Part shown: positions 1 through 6,340 of the stretch, piece after piece
Position numbering within the stretch: position 1 is the stretch's first letter
Layout of the letters: each line of letters opens with the position of its first letter
From: Acidobacteriota bacterium
Lineage (GTDB): Bacteria; Acidobacteriota; UBA6911; RPQK01
Reading direction: 5' to 3'
Length of the DNA: 10,613 nt
Assembly: GCA_003819755.1 (NCBI GenBank)
Contig: RPQK01000191.1
Span: 1-10,613 of the forward strand
The notes under the pieces: model-generated
The model's input: the letters and a program-made list of their open reading frames with translations, nothing else
What the model was told of the DNA's origin: nothing
Database searches by the model: none
Position numbers and translations under genes: made by a program

Positions 1-31
1 AGACCGGGACGGCGGTGCGGGCGGAGGTCCG

Positions 32-187
32 ACAGAGCCGCAAGCGCAGCGCTTTTGCGGACCGTCAGCGGACGGGGAGCGCGTCGGATATGTGCCGGAA
101 GCAACACCGACTCGTGCTCAAGGCACGCATCCGACGCGCTCCCCGTCCGCTGACGGTCCGCAAAAAACGCTGCGCTTGCGGCTCTGT
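32..187. repeat. Large near-perfect inverted repeat (about 65-bp arms, 25-nt loop)
   Basis: The left arm (32-96) and right arm (122-187) are reverse complements over about 65 bp. They differ only at position 51 (a C·A mismatch), by one extra base in the A-run of the right arm (162-167), and at two positions near the loop (90-91). The 25-nt loop is 97-121. Each arm contains a smaller self-complementary part (CCGCAA...TTGCGG), so the folded strand could branch. No T-run follows either arm, so it is not a canonical intrinsic terminator. It lies about 160 bp upstream of the first gene. It could be a REP/MITE-like intergenic palindrome, part of a mobile-element end, a very strong RNA hairpin, or a fold-back assembly artefact. 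The inverted repeat itself is certain; its nature is not. Confidence 0.9.
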
Positions 188-205
188 TCGATCCTGCTGG
201 TCCCG

Positions 206-224
206 AGATGTGTATAAAGTGCAG
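206..224 (-). other. Sequence resembling a Tn5/IS50 (IS4-family) transposon end
   Basis: Read on the minus strand this is CTGCACTTTATACACATCT. It matches the Tn5 mosaic end CTGTCTCTTATACACATCT at 15 of 19 positions, with the inner 12 bases (TTATACACATCT) identical and the outer CTG kept. In that orientation the element would lie to the left, containing the big inverted repeat. No transposase and no second end are visible in the window. It may be a relic end or non-autonomous element, a chance match, or residue of a transposase-based sequencing library. The four mismatches argue against the last option. Confidence 0.2.
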
Positions 225-344
225 GTTCTGCCGCCGCACTCCAAAAGGTCCGACGCCCGGCACCCGATCAAAGCAACACCCATTACTCGGCGGTATAGTA
301 TGCGAGGCGACTTCGGACTCCGGGGAACAGAAGCGAGAACACTC

Positions 345-833
345 ATGAGAGAAATCAGAACGGGGAAGACGATTCTGCTGATTGCGATCTTGTTGTCGTC
401 CGCGAATGCCCAGGCGCAGGGGAAGACGCCTCGCGAGCCGAAGGCCGTCGAAGAAATTCAAACGGTCCTGAAAAGACAAGTGGATGCCTGGAACCGAGGT
501 GATCTGGAGGGTTTCATGGCGGGGTACTGGAATTCACCCAACCTCTCGTTCTATTCGGGTGGCTCGAGAACCTACGGCTGGCAACCAACACTTGATCGCT
601 ACCGCCGTCGCTATCAAAGCGAAGGGCGGGAGATGGGGCACCTGGATTTTTCGGAAGTTCAGGTCGAGCTGCTTGGCAAGGACGTCGCTTTCGTGCGTGG
701 TAACTGGCGACTCAAGACGAAGACTTCCGAGCCGGGCGGCCTCTTCACGGGCGGCCTCTTCACGTTGATCCTCCGCAAACGCCCGGAAGGGTGGCGCATC
801 ATTCACGATCACACGTCTTCAGGTCCTGCCTGA
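345..833 (+). CDS. Secreted DUF4440/SnoaL-like (NTF2-fold) protein
   Basis: A 162-residue protein. Residues 1-25 form a signal peptide: a basic start (MREIRTGK), a hydrophobic core (ILLIAILL) and a cleavage region around SANAQAQG. The mature part is a single NTF2-like cone domain of the DUF4440/YybH type. It has an N-terminal helix with DAWNRGDLEGFMAGYW (47-62), a middle tyrosine/arginine-rich helix (YRRRY, 86-90) and C-terminal strands ending RKRPEGWRIIHDHTS (144-158), the usual closing motif of these proteins. Members are small-molecule-binding or steroid-isomerase-like folds with mostly unknown substrates, so no reaction can be assigned. The frame stays open upstream to 15, but that stretch runs through the inverted repeat; the start at 345 was chosen because it gives the signal peptide. 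The ribosome site is weak (GAGA 8 nt upstream). A -10-like TATAGT lies at 294-299 without a clear -35. A five-residue tandem repeat occurs at 131-140. The gene is convergent with the next, 76 bp away. Confidence 0.87.
   Translation: MREIRTGKTILLIAILLSSANAQAQGKTPREPKAVEEIQTVLKRQVDAWNRGDLEGFMAGYWNSPNLSFYSGGSRTYGWQPTLDRYRRRYQSEGREMGHLDFSEVQVELLGKDVAFVRGNWRLKTKTSEPGGLFTGGLFTLILRKRPEGWRIIHDHTSSGPA
734..764 (+). repeat. 15-bp in-frame tandem duplication
   Basis: Two exact copies of GGGCGGCCTCTTCAC lie head to tail (734-748 and 749-763), and the next G also matches. They encode GGLFTGGLFT at residues 131-140 of the NTF2-like protein, directly before the last strand LILRKRPEGW. Two identical copies at DNA level point to a recent slippage event that kept the frame. 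Confidence 0.9.
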
Positions 834-909
834 AATCGGCCAGCAGGCGCGGGCGAGGAAGCTGCCCGAAGTCTCCTCGATCGCGTTGAAGTCAGCGGCG
901 GTTCCCCCG

Positions 910-2433
910 CTAACCGCGGGCTTGCAGGTCCCGAACGGCACGCCCAGCTGCGGACAGATTGGAGAGCTGCATCTCCGAGTACTTTCGAGACAAGATGAGC
1001 CCGTCCGCTCCGGCTTTGAGCGCCGCCGTGACGGCGTCGTAGGTGTCTTCGGGCGAGGCTTTCCGGCTGGCCTTTCCCGTCGGTATCCCGATATCGATTC
1101 CCGGCAGCACCAGGCACTTCCCCTCCACACCCGCCAGAGCACGTTTGGTTTCCCGGAAAACATAGTCGGGAGAGAGACCGGTCGTCGCCAGTTGATCCAG
1201 AGCGGCCTCCTCACCGTAGTTCAACAGGTGGTTATTGAACCGCAGGATCTCCTCCTTCGGCACATCGCGGAAGACGGTGGAACCGACGTTGCGGATGAAA
1301 TTCACGTAGCGTTCGCCTCCACAGTTGTTGTAGACGACCACCTTCAGGAAGTCGGCCTTCGTTGCCAGGTCGGCGTAGCTGCGGGTAGCGCGGAATAGGG
1401 GATTGAACGAGTTGACGTGCTCGATGTGAAAACCGACCTGCAGCCCTGGCCGGGCGCGTTTCACTGCGGCATTCACCTCGGCCAGGACCTGGTGCTTGGC
1501 GAGGTCAAACAGACGATCCCACGCGATGATCTCCGGCCACTCGACGAGCAAGCGCCAGAACTCGACGAAGTATCCGTCGCTTGGCCGCTGGTCTTTGAGC
1601 GCTCTCTGGATGAACTGGTCCAGTTTCTGGTAGGCCTGCCGGGCACGCTCATAGTCGATTCCTTGCTCCCGGGCCGCGCGCTGATGGTGCTCGCAAAAGC
1701 ACGTCACCCGGGACGAAGCGATACTCTGGGCATGGCTCGCTCCAAGGGCATTCAACAAGGGGCCGTTGCGCTCGTTGAAGAAGAGAATGCCATCGATCTC
1801 GTAAGACTTACACAGATCGGTTGCCAAGCCGGTCCAGAAGGCACGCACGTCGGGATGGTACAGGCATAGCGTGCTCGTCTTGCGTCCCTGCAGATCCACC
1901 TCCGCGACTTCCTTTACACCGGGGATGTCCGATCGAAATACGTCCTCGATTGAAGAGAAAACCCGCATGCCTCGCTTTTTTGCCGCAGGCAGAACTGTGG
2001 CGACAATATCGAGCGCCCCGTGCTCTGGAGCACGGGTCTGTTTCAAGACAGTATCGTCGTAGAACTCCGGGTGAGGGATGGCGTAATTGCCGCCGTGGAA
2101 AGTCTTCTCATCCGACTCCTGTCGACCGTGATCGGGGAACGGCTGGCCCGGAACTTGTCGTCCCGCCAGTCCGCGCCCGTAAGTAAACGTGGTCAGGTAA
2201 ATCGTATCGACCGCGCCGCGTTCCTGCAGCAGGTCGAGCACTGTTTCGGTGCCCTCGTCAACGAACGAGACCGCGCCCACCTGGATCCCGATGGTTTTGC
2301 GGGCGGCCGCGGGCTGTTCGGCTGCCTTGACGAGGGCTGGAATCGGGCCGGCCGCCGCGAAAGCGGCCAACCCGGTGCTGTCTCTTAGAAACTCCCGGCG
2401 AGGCATGCCGCCAGGCGAGTGTGATTTTTTCAT
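910..2433 (-). CDS. Tat-exported TIM-barrel, glycoside-hydrolase-like protein
   Basis: A 507-residue protein. The N-terminus is a twin-arginine signal: PRREFLRDSTGLAAFAAAG (11-29), with R12-R13 followed by x-F-L and a mildly hydrophobic alanine-rich core, so it is probably exported folded. The rest reads as an (alpha/beta)8 barrel of the 'hypothetical glycosyl hydrolase' (GHL) style. Features are GIQVGAVSFVDEG (49-61), a strand with acidic residues SSIEDVF (160-166), the CLYHPDVRAFWTGLATDL helix (190-207), and YEIDGILFFNERNGPL (211-226), whose E221 sits where barrel hydrolases carry a catalytic acid. C245 and C247 plus H249/H250 (CFCEHH) could bind a metal. A late strand is CLVLPGIDIGIPTG. 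No substrate can be named. The start is set by a strong Shine-Dalgarno AAGGAG (minus strand, 2442-2447), 8 nt upstream. It is divergent from the lytic transglycosylase gene and convergent with the NTF2-like gene, so transcribed alone. The Tat signal is clear; the hydrolase role is inference from fold style. Confidence 0.88.
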   Translation of the reverse strand: MKKSHSPGGMPRREFLRDSTGLAAFAAAGPIPALVKAAEQPAAARKTIGIQVGAVSFVDEGTETVLDLLQERGAVDTIYLTTFTYGRGLAGRQVPGQPFPDHGRQESDEKTFHGGNYAIPHPEFYDDTVLKQTRAPEHGALDIVATVLPAAKKRGMRVFSSIEDVFRSDIPGVKEVAEVDLQGRKTSTLCLYHPDVRAFWTGLATDLCKSYEIDGILFFNERNGPLLNALGASHAQSIASSRVTCFCEHHQRAAREQGIDYERARQAYQKLDQFIQRALKDQRPSDGYFVEFWRLLVEWPEIIAWDRLFDLAKHQVLAEVNAAVKRARPGLQVGFHIEHVNSFNPLFRATRSYADLATKADFLKVVVYNNCGGERYVNFIRNVGSTVFRDVPKEEILRFNNHLLNYGEEAALDQLATTGLSPDYVFRETKRALAGVEGKCLVLPGIDIGIPTGKASRKASPEDTYDAVTAALKAGADGLILSRKYSEMQLSNLSAAGRAVRDLQARG

Positions 2434-2481
2434 CGGTTTGACTCCTTTCCAGTCATCAAAGCCAAGGTATGAAGCCGAGAG

Positions 2482-2493
2482 GATGCCGGCATC
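2482..2493. promoter_or_regulatory. 12-bp perfect palindrome in a divergent intergenic region
   Basis: GATGCCGGCATC is a perfect 12-bp palindrome in the 114-bp gap between the Tat-exported protein gene (-) and the lytic transglycosylase gene (+). Its position between divergent starts suits a dimeric regulator site. A single short palindrome in GC-rich DNA can occur by chance, and no flanking -35/-10 pair is convincing. Confidence 0.2.
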
Positions 2494-2547
2494 AGCCCGG
2501 CGATCGTTAAGGCGGGCGGACGAGCCCCTCGCGATTTACCATACTCC

Positions 2548-3360
2548 ATGATGCTGCTCAGGGTGTCAAAAAAGAGGCGGAAAGGACCGCAAACCGATAA
2601 GATGTGTCGGGTGCCACGGCGTACGAAGAGACGGCGGAAACGCAATGCGTCGAAGAAAAGCCGGTCTCTCGGCCGGCTGATCTTGCGCCTGTCGGCTCTT
2701 CCCCGGGTCCGCCAGGTCGCGATCCTCCTGCTCGCAGTCGTCCTCGGAATCAACCTCGCGGTGCGCTTCCTTGGCCGCAGCTCTCCCTTTCCCCTTTCTC
2801 CTTTTCACCTGGCGGACAAGTCGAGAGCCCTTTTTGCACTCGCCCTGCACCGGGCGTTCGGACGGGCACGGCAGCCGTCCGAGGAGGAGATGAGGAGCCT
2901 CCTGCGCCGAGCTGCAGACCAGCACCGGGTTCCGACCAGCCTCGCGATGGCGATCGCGGAAGTGGAATCGGGCTTCATTCCAGTCCGTATCAGTTCAGCG
3001 GGAGCAATGGGAGTGATGCAGCTGATGCCCGGCACCGCCGCTGATCTCCGCGTAGACGACCCGTACGATGCCAGCCAGAGCATTCAGGCAGGCGTTCGAT
3101 ACCTGGCGCTGCTCGCGTCCCGCTACCCGGGCGACTGGCGTCGCGTGGCCGCCGCATACAATGCCGGACCGGCCAATGTTCCACGCGCGGGCCCGATGAG
3201 GCTGACCAGGGAGACTTCCGACTATGTCGACAGGGTGCAGAGGAGGTTCGTTTTCTACCGTGCCCTGGAACATCCTCGCCCGCCTGCTGGCGTGCTCAAC
3301 ACCACATCGACGGTAACAACGCCCCAGCTGGACAGCCGAGAGGACCCGCCTGCGCGGTGA
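2548..3360 (+). CDS. Membrane-anchored lytic transglycosylase (SLT domain)
   Basis: A 270-residue protein with a very basic cytoplasmic N-terminus (residues 8-45, rich in K and R), one transmembrane segment (about 57-76, VAILLLAVVLGINLAVRFLG), a short linker, and a soluble-lytic-transglycosylase SLT domain from about 112 to 240. Family motifs are present in order: AIAEVESGF (135-143) with catalytic glutamate E140, SSAGAMGVMQLMPGTA (149-164), DPYDASQSIQAGVRYL (171-186) and AAAYNAGPANV (201-211). The enzyme cleaves peptidoglycan between MurNAc and GlcNAc to give 1,6-anhydro ends; the anchor would hold it on the outer face of the inner membrane. No LysM or other wall-binding domain is seen, and the last 30 residues (T/P/S-rich) look disordered. 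The start is uncertain: no good ribosome site precedes 2548, and M19 (2602) has only a distant AAAGGA. A start at either leaves the membrane segment and domain intact. Confidence 0.9.
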   Translation: MMLLRVSKKRRKGPQTDKMCRVPRRTKRRRKRNASKKSRSLGRLILRLSALPRVRQVAILLLAVVLGINLAVRFLGRSSPFPLSPFHLADKSRALFALALHRAFGRARQPSEEEMRSLLRRAADQHRVPTSLAMAIAEVESGFIPVRISSAGAMGVMQLMPGTAADLRVDDPYDASQSIQAGVRYLALLASRYPGDWRRVAAAYNAGPANVPRAGPMRLTRETSDYVDRVQRRFVFYRALEHPRPPAGVLNTTSTVTTPQLDSREDPPAR

Positions 3361-3443
3361 GATGCGCGCGGCCTGCCGAGACGCTGTAACACTTTCCGGC
3401 TTGCGCCGCTCGGTCCCGGGTGGCAAACTCTCGCTCAAAGCAT

Positions 3444-3480
3444 CGTGCGGTGTGAATCGGTGTCCCGAGCTCACAGCACG
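3444..3480 (+). promoter_or_regulatory. Leader hairpin just upstream of a ribosome binding site
   Basis: Three stems stack into one hairpin: CGTGC (3444-3448) with GCACG (3476-3480), TGTGA (3451-3455) with TCACA (3471-3475), and TCGG (3457-3460) with CCGA (3465-3468). The loop is TGTC, with a GG bulge and a small A/GC internal loop, giving 14 base pairs in all. It ends 4 nt before the AGGAGG ribosome site of the gene at 3500. It could stabilise the mRNA, hold the ribosome site open, or bind a regulator. TGTGA/TCACA resembles CRP half-sites, but the 15-nt spacing is wrong for CRP. Confidence 0.4.
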
Positions 3481-3484
3481 AGGC

Positions 3485-3490
3485 AGGAGG
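3485..3490 (+). promoter_or_regulatory. Shine-Dalgarno AGGAGG fixing the start at 3500
   Basis: A full AGGAGG lies 9 nt before the ATG at 3500. The reading frame is open upstream to 3362, but only this start has a ribosome site and yields an N-terminal signal peptide. Confidence 0.8.
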
Positions 3491-3499
3491 CTCATTCTT

Positions 3500-4981
3500 A
3501 TGGCCAGGTTATACGTTTTAGCTGGTGCCGTCCTGTTGTTCAACACTGTGAGTACGGCTGTAGCTCAGTCCCCCGCATTGCCGATACCACCACGATTCGG
3601 CTCGCAGCCGTTTCCGGCGTTCGTGGGCACAGCGGCGATCGCCCAGCCGATTTCTGCGGCGTGGATTCCAGACCACCCGTTCATGGCGAAGAATGGCCAA
3701 AGCAATGTACACAATGACGCGTACATGAGTGACACATATACGTTCGGAGGGCCCGAGGGGCTTGACCCGCACACGCAGTCGAGCTACCTCGGGGGAGTCT
3801 GCGTCTCCGTCGCCTTCGACCGCGCCGGACGAATCCTGACCGTCTGTTTGGGCAAGCCCAGCACCCGCCTTTTTCTGATCGACGCACATTCACTCGCACC
3901 ACTGGCATTCATGGAGCTTCCAGTCGCGGTCAAGGCAGGTCAGGAGGTGCCGTCCGGCGGATACTTCTATCTGGACCAGTTCGATCGCGCTGTAATCCCA
4001 ACCGCTAACCGGCAGATCTGGGTGGTCCGCGTGCTGGATGGTCCGTGCGGTCCCGGCCTGGACCGACAGCGAGTCTATGACCTCTCGGCAGAAATACCCG
4101 AGGACGATTCGATCGTGTCCGCACTGCCGGATTTCCTGGGCCGGCTCTGGTTCGTAACCGCGCAAGGCCTCGTGGGAGTAATAAGTCGGCTGCAACGCGT
4201 CGCAAGGCCGTTCTGGCTGCACGGCGAGCGTATCGCCAACTCGTTTGCGGTGGACGAAACGGGCGGTGTCTTCATCGCCTCGGACCATGCTCTCTACCGT
4301 TTCGACTCTAGCGAAACCGGCAAGCCTCAAGTCACATGGCGGGAACCATACGAACGCGGGGTCCGGGTCAAACCCGGGCAATTCAGCCAGGGTACCGGAA
4401 CGACACCAACACTGATCGGACCCAACTATGTCGCGATTACGGACAACGACGATCCCTACATGCATGTCATGGTCTACCGTCGCGCCCGCCAAAGTAGCAG
4501 TCCCCGGTTGGTCTGCCGCCACCCGGTCTTTGATGCGAACCGGGGCGCCACGGAAAACTCGCTCATCGCCACTGACCATTCGATTATCGTGGAAAACAAC
4601 TACGGCTACACCCTGCCGGATGCTCTTGAGACCGGTAAGGATCCCGCCGGGGGAGTGACCCGGATCGATATTGACGAAACCGGCGGTCGGGTCGTCTGGA
4701 CGAGTGCAGAGCGCGTGCCCAGCTTGGTCTCCAAGCTCTCGCTCGCTACAGGGCTGATCTACACCTACACGGTGGAACGCGGAGCTGACGGGACCGACGG
4801 ATGGTATTTCACGGCGATCGATTTCGAGACCGGCAAGACTGTCTTCAAACAATTGACCGGGACCGGACGTCTCTACAACAGCCACTACGCCGGACTGTAT
4901 CTCGGGCCCGACGCGGCGGCATACGTCGGAGTGGTTGGCGGCCTGATCTCGGTGCGAGACAAGGACGATGCCCAGAACTAG
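3500..4981 (+). CDS. Secreted beta-propeller-like protein of unknown function
   Basis: A 493-residue protein with a signal peptide at 1-23 (MARLYVLAGAVLLFNTVSTAVAQ). I do not recognise a named family. The body is a series of beta-rich segments, several with the blade-like pattern 'D..G...V..D...L..F/ID': VAFDRAGRILTVCLG (104-118) then RLFLIDAHSLAPL (123-135), FAVDETGGVFIASDHALYRFD (249-269), YVAITDNDDPYMHVMVYRR (310-328), HSIIVENNYGYT (360-371), GGVTRIDIDETGGRVVW (384-400), GWYFTAIDFETGKTVFK (434-450) and AAAYVGVVGGLISVRD (472-487). This suggests a six- to seven-bladed propeller like SMP-30/PQQ-type sensors or hydrolases. The N-D and E-N-N motifs (N316-D318, E365-N367) are candidates for a metal or ligand site. 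Four cysteines remain after processing (C101, C116, C183, C339), so periplasmic disulphides are possible. It follows the lytic transglycosylase gene on the same strand after 139 nt with its own leader, so it is probably a separate unit. Confidence 0.85.
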   Translation: MARLYVLAGAVLLFNTVSTAVAQSPALPIPPRFGSQPFPAFVGTAAIAQPISAAWIPDHPFMAKNGQSNVHNDAYMSDTYTFGGPEGLDPHTQSSYLGGVCVSVAFDRAGRILTVCLGKPSTRLFLIDAHSLAPLAFMELPVAVKAGQEVPSGGYFYLDQFDRAVIPTANRQIWVVRVLDGPCGPGLDRQRVYDLSAEIPEDDSIVSALPDFLGRLWFVTAQGLVGVISRLQRVARPFWLHGERIANSFAVDETGGVFIASDHALYRFDSSETGKPQVTWREPYERGVRVKPGQFSQGTGTTPTLIGPNYVAITDNDDPYMHVMVYRRARQSSSPRLVCRHPVFDANRGATENSLIATDHSIIVENNYGYTLPDALETGKDPAGGVTRIDIDETGGRVVWTSAERVPSLVSKLSLATGLIYTYTVERGADGTDGWYFTAIDFETGKTVFKQLTGTGRLYNSHYAGLYLGPDAAAYVGVVGGLISVRDKDDAQN

Positions 4982-5107
4982 CGTAGCAGTCGGCTGGGCC
5001 GTGTCGGCGCCCCTTAAGTTCGGCCCTGATTCCACTCTAAGCTTCACAACGCCAAGCCAGGCGGGGGAAACCGCCCACCCATTTGGTGAACTAAAGCGTT
5101 TTATTTC

Positions 5108-5139
5108 GGCTGGGACTCAGCGGCGGTTGAGTCCCAGCC
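5108..5139. terminator. Perfect 12-bp stem-loop between convergent genes
   Basis: GGCTGGGACTCA (5108-5119) pairs perfectly with TGAGTCCCAGCC (5128-5139) around an 8-nt loop (GCGGCGGT). It lies between two genes that converge, where a bidirectional terminator or 3'-end stabiliser is expected. Neither strand has a run of T after the stem (the plus strand goes on ATCCTGACGG, the minus strand GAAATAAAAC), so it is not a textbook Rho-independent terminator. Confidence 0.5.
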
Positions 5140-5140
5140 A

Positions 5141-5226
5141 TCCTGACGGGGCTTAGAGCGTTCTTAGGGTTCGGCATAAGCGAGCGGGCAGGCGGCAAGC
5201 ATTGCGAGTGTCGTCAGGACCCAGCC
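5141..5226. other. Structured intergenic segment with possible competing stems
   Basis: An outer 8-bp stem, TCCTGACG (5141-5148) with CGTCAGGA (5212-5219), encloses two small stems: GCTTA/TAAGC (5151-5155, 5177-5181) and GCAA/TTGC (5195-5198, 5202-5205). CCCAGCC at 5220-5226 repeats the right arm of the preceding hairpin (5133-5139), so GGCTGGG at 5108-5114 could pair with either. The rest of the 250-nt gap (4982-5231) holds no gene that I can see; a minor GGCGG/CCGCC hairpin lies at 5060-5075. Confidence 0.3.
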
Positions 5227-5231
5227 TAAGC

Positions 5232-6326
5232 TCAATCCGAGGGGATGGATTTCTGTCCCGGGACCCATTTTTCGGCGTTTAGACGATAGAGCTTCGCCAG
5301 AATCGGCTCCGGGAGGGCCAGACCCTTAACCTTGTAGTCCCGGTAAACTACCGTCTGGTCCGTGGCAAAGTATTTCCAGTCCCGAAGATATTCCTCTTCC
5401 CAGCGGGTGACCGCCCGGTCGGGATTGTCGGTCGCCATCAAAACGAGATCGGTCGCATATAGCACCCGGTCCTGGTACTTGGTCATAAACGCCCGCACCT
5501 TTTCACGGGGCTGAATCATGAGGTCGGGTACCCGGGCGGCCGTGTCGACAACGAAATTGGGATACCGGTCTAACCGCCGGGCAATCTGGTCAACATCGTC
5601 CTCCATGCTCCCTAGATGGGCGCCGACGACGCGCAGCTTGGGATGGCGCTCGAGCAGGCGATCTCGGGCCGCCAGGATGGTCTCCTTGGCGGGCCGCTCG
5701 GGGTGCAGATACATGTGCCAGTCGGGGTTCGCCTTGTAGTAGGAGTAATGAGGGCTCTTCGGATCGAGCGGCTTCCAGGCGGCGGTCGGCTCGGCAATGT
5801 GAGCGTAAAGCGTCTTTCCCCGGGACTCGACGAATTCCAAGATCGGGGCAAAGACCGGGTCGTCCGGCATCAGATAACGACCGGACCGGGACCTGAGCTC
5901 CATGCCGATGTCTTTGTAGATCTTGACGGCGACAGCGCCGTTCTTGAAGGTCGAATCGAGGTCGCGCTTCACGCGCTCGGCAGAGCCTGCCTTTTCCCAG
6001 TCCCGAGGATCGAACGTCGAACACCAGGCCCACCGGCCCCTGCTTTGGCGAAACAACTCAAGCGCCTTGGCGTGCTGAGGTTCGGCTTTTTCGAAGCCCG
6101 GATCGTGCAGGTCAACCACGCAGATGTTGACCAGACGCATGTTGAGGCGGTCGAGAAGCTGCGAAAACCGGGGCGACGAGTTGTAGACGTGGGCGTGAGC
6201 ATCGATGGGTGACAGCCGCGCGAGCGCAGTCTCGATCTCACCCGATTTGACGCTTACCCCGCTTTGTCTCGAAGCGGCGATCAGACAGACGCAAAGAACA
6301 ACCAGGACAAAAGCACGGCTTCTCAC
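5232..6326 (-). CDS. Secreted amidohydrolase-family (Amidohydro_2) metal-dependent hydrolase
   Basis: A 364-residue protein read from a GTG start. The signal peptide is residues 1-20 or so (VRSRAFVLVVLCVCLIAASR, first residue Met in vivo). The mature part is a TIM-barrel of the amidohydrolase-2 family, with the metal-site elements in order: DAHAHVY (42-48; H44, H46) on strand 1, a lysine/aspartate strand AVKIYKDIG (133-141), H176 in YAHIAEP (174-180), H237 in VVGAHLGSMED (233-243) and D293 in LYATDLV (289-295). These are the expected ligands for one or two divalent metals that activate water for hydrolysis or decarboxylation. The substrate is unknown. The frame stays open to an ATG at 6377, with another ATG at 6347, but the AGGAGG 8 nt before the GTG and the signal peptide beginning there fix the start. 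It is transcribed alone, convergent with the propeller gene and divergent from the VOC gene. Confidence 0.9.
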   Translation of the reverse strand: MRSRAFVLVVLCVCLIAASRQSGVSVKSGEIETALARLSPIDAHAHVYNSSPRFSQLLDRLNMRLVNICVVDLHDPGFEKAEPQHAKALELFRQSRGRWAWCSTFDPRDWEKAGSAERVKRDLDSTFKNGAVAVKIYKDIGMELRSRSGRYLMPDDPVFAPILEFVESRGKTLYAHIAEPTAAWKPLDPKSPHYSYYKANPDWHMYLHPERPAKETILAARDRLLERHPKLRVVGAHLGSMEDDVDQIARRLDRYPNFVVDTAARVPDLMIQPREKVRAFMTKYQDRVLYATDLVLMATDNPDRAVTRWEEEYLRDWKYFATDQTVVYRDYKVKGLALPEPILAKLYRLNAEKWVPGQKSIPSD

Positions 6327-6334
6327 GGGTAAGC

Positions 6335-6340
6335 CCTCCT
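6335..6340 (-). promoter_or_regulatory. Shine-Dalgarno AGGAGG fixing a GTG start
   Basis: On the minus strand AGGAGG lies 8 nt before the GTG at 6326-6324. It falls inside the longer frame that opens at 6377, so it marks the GTG rather than the upstream ATG codons as the start. Confidence 0.75.

Noticed and set aside
25..254. AGGTCCGAC as a 9-bp direct repeat (25-33 and 246-254) flanking the palindrome, like a target-site duplication
   Set aside because: A repeated 9-mer within about 350 bp is expected by chance fairly often, the left copy overlaps the palindrome arm, and the right copy lies 21 bp beyond the Tn5-like end, so the pieces do not fit one element.
15..344. N-terminal extension of the first gene, open from 15
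   Set aside because: It runs through the inverted repeat, is basic and low in recognisable structure, and would place 110 residues before a good signal peptide. The start at 345 fits far better.
898..920. Stem-loops (GCGGTT/AACCGC, CCCGC/GCGGG) at the end of the Tat-exported protein gene
   Set aside because: Stems are only 5-6 bp, overlap each other and the stop codon, and lack a T-run.
3451..3475. CRP-like site TGTGA...TCACA
   Set aside because: The half-sites are 15 nt apart instead of 6, and they form part of a longer RNA-type hairpin.
3890..5047. 385-residue open frame antisense to the secreted propeller gene
   Set aside because: It is a shadow of a GC-rich gene: no ribosome site, no recognisable domain, and the sense frame has a signal peptide and AGGAGG.
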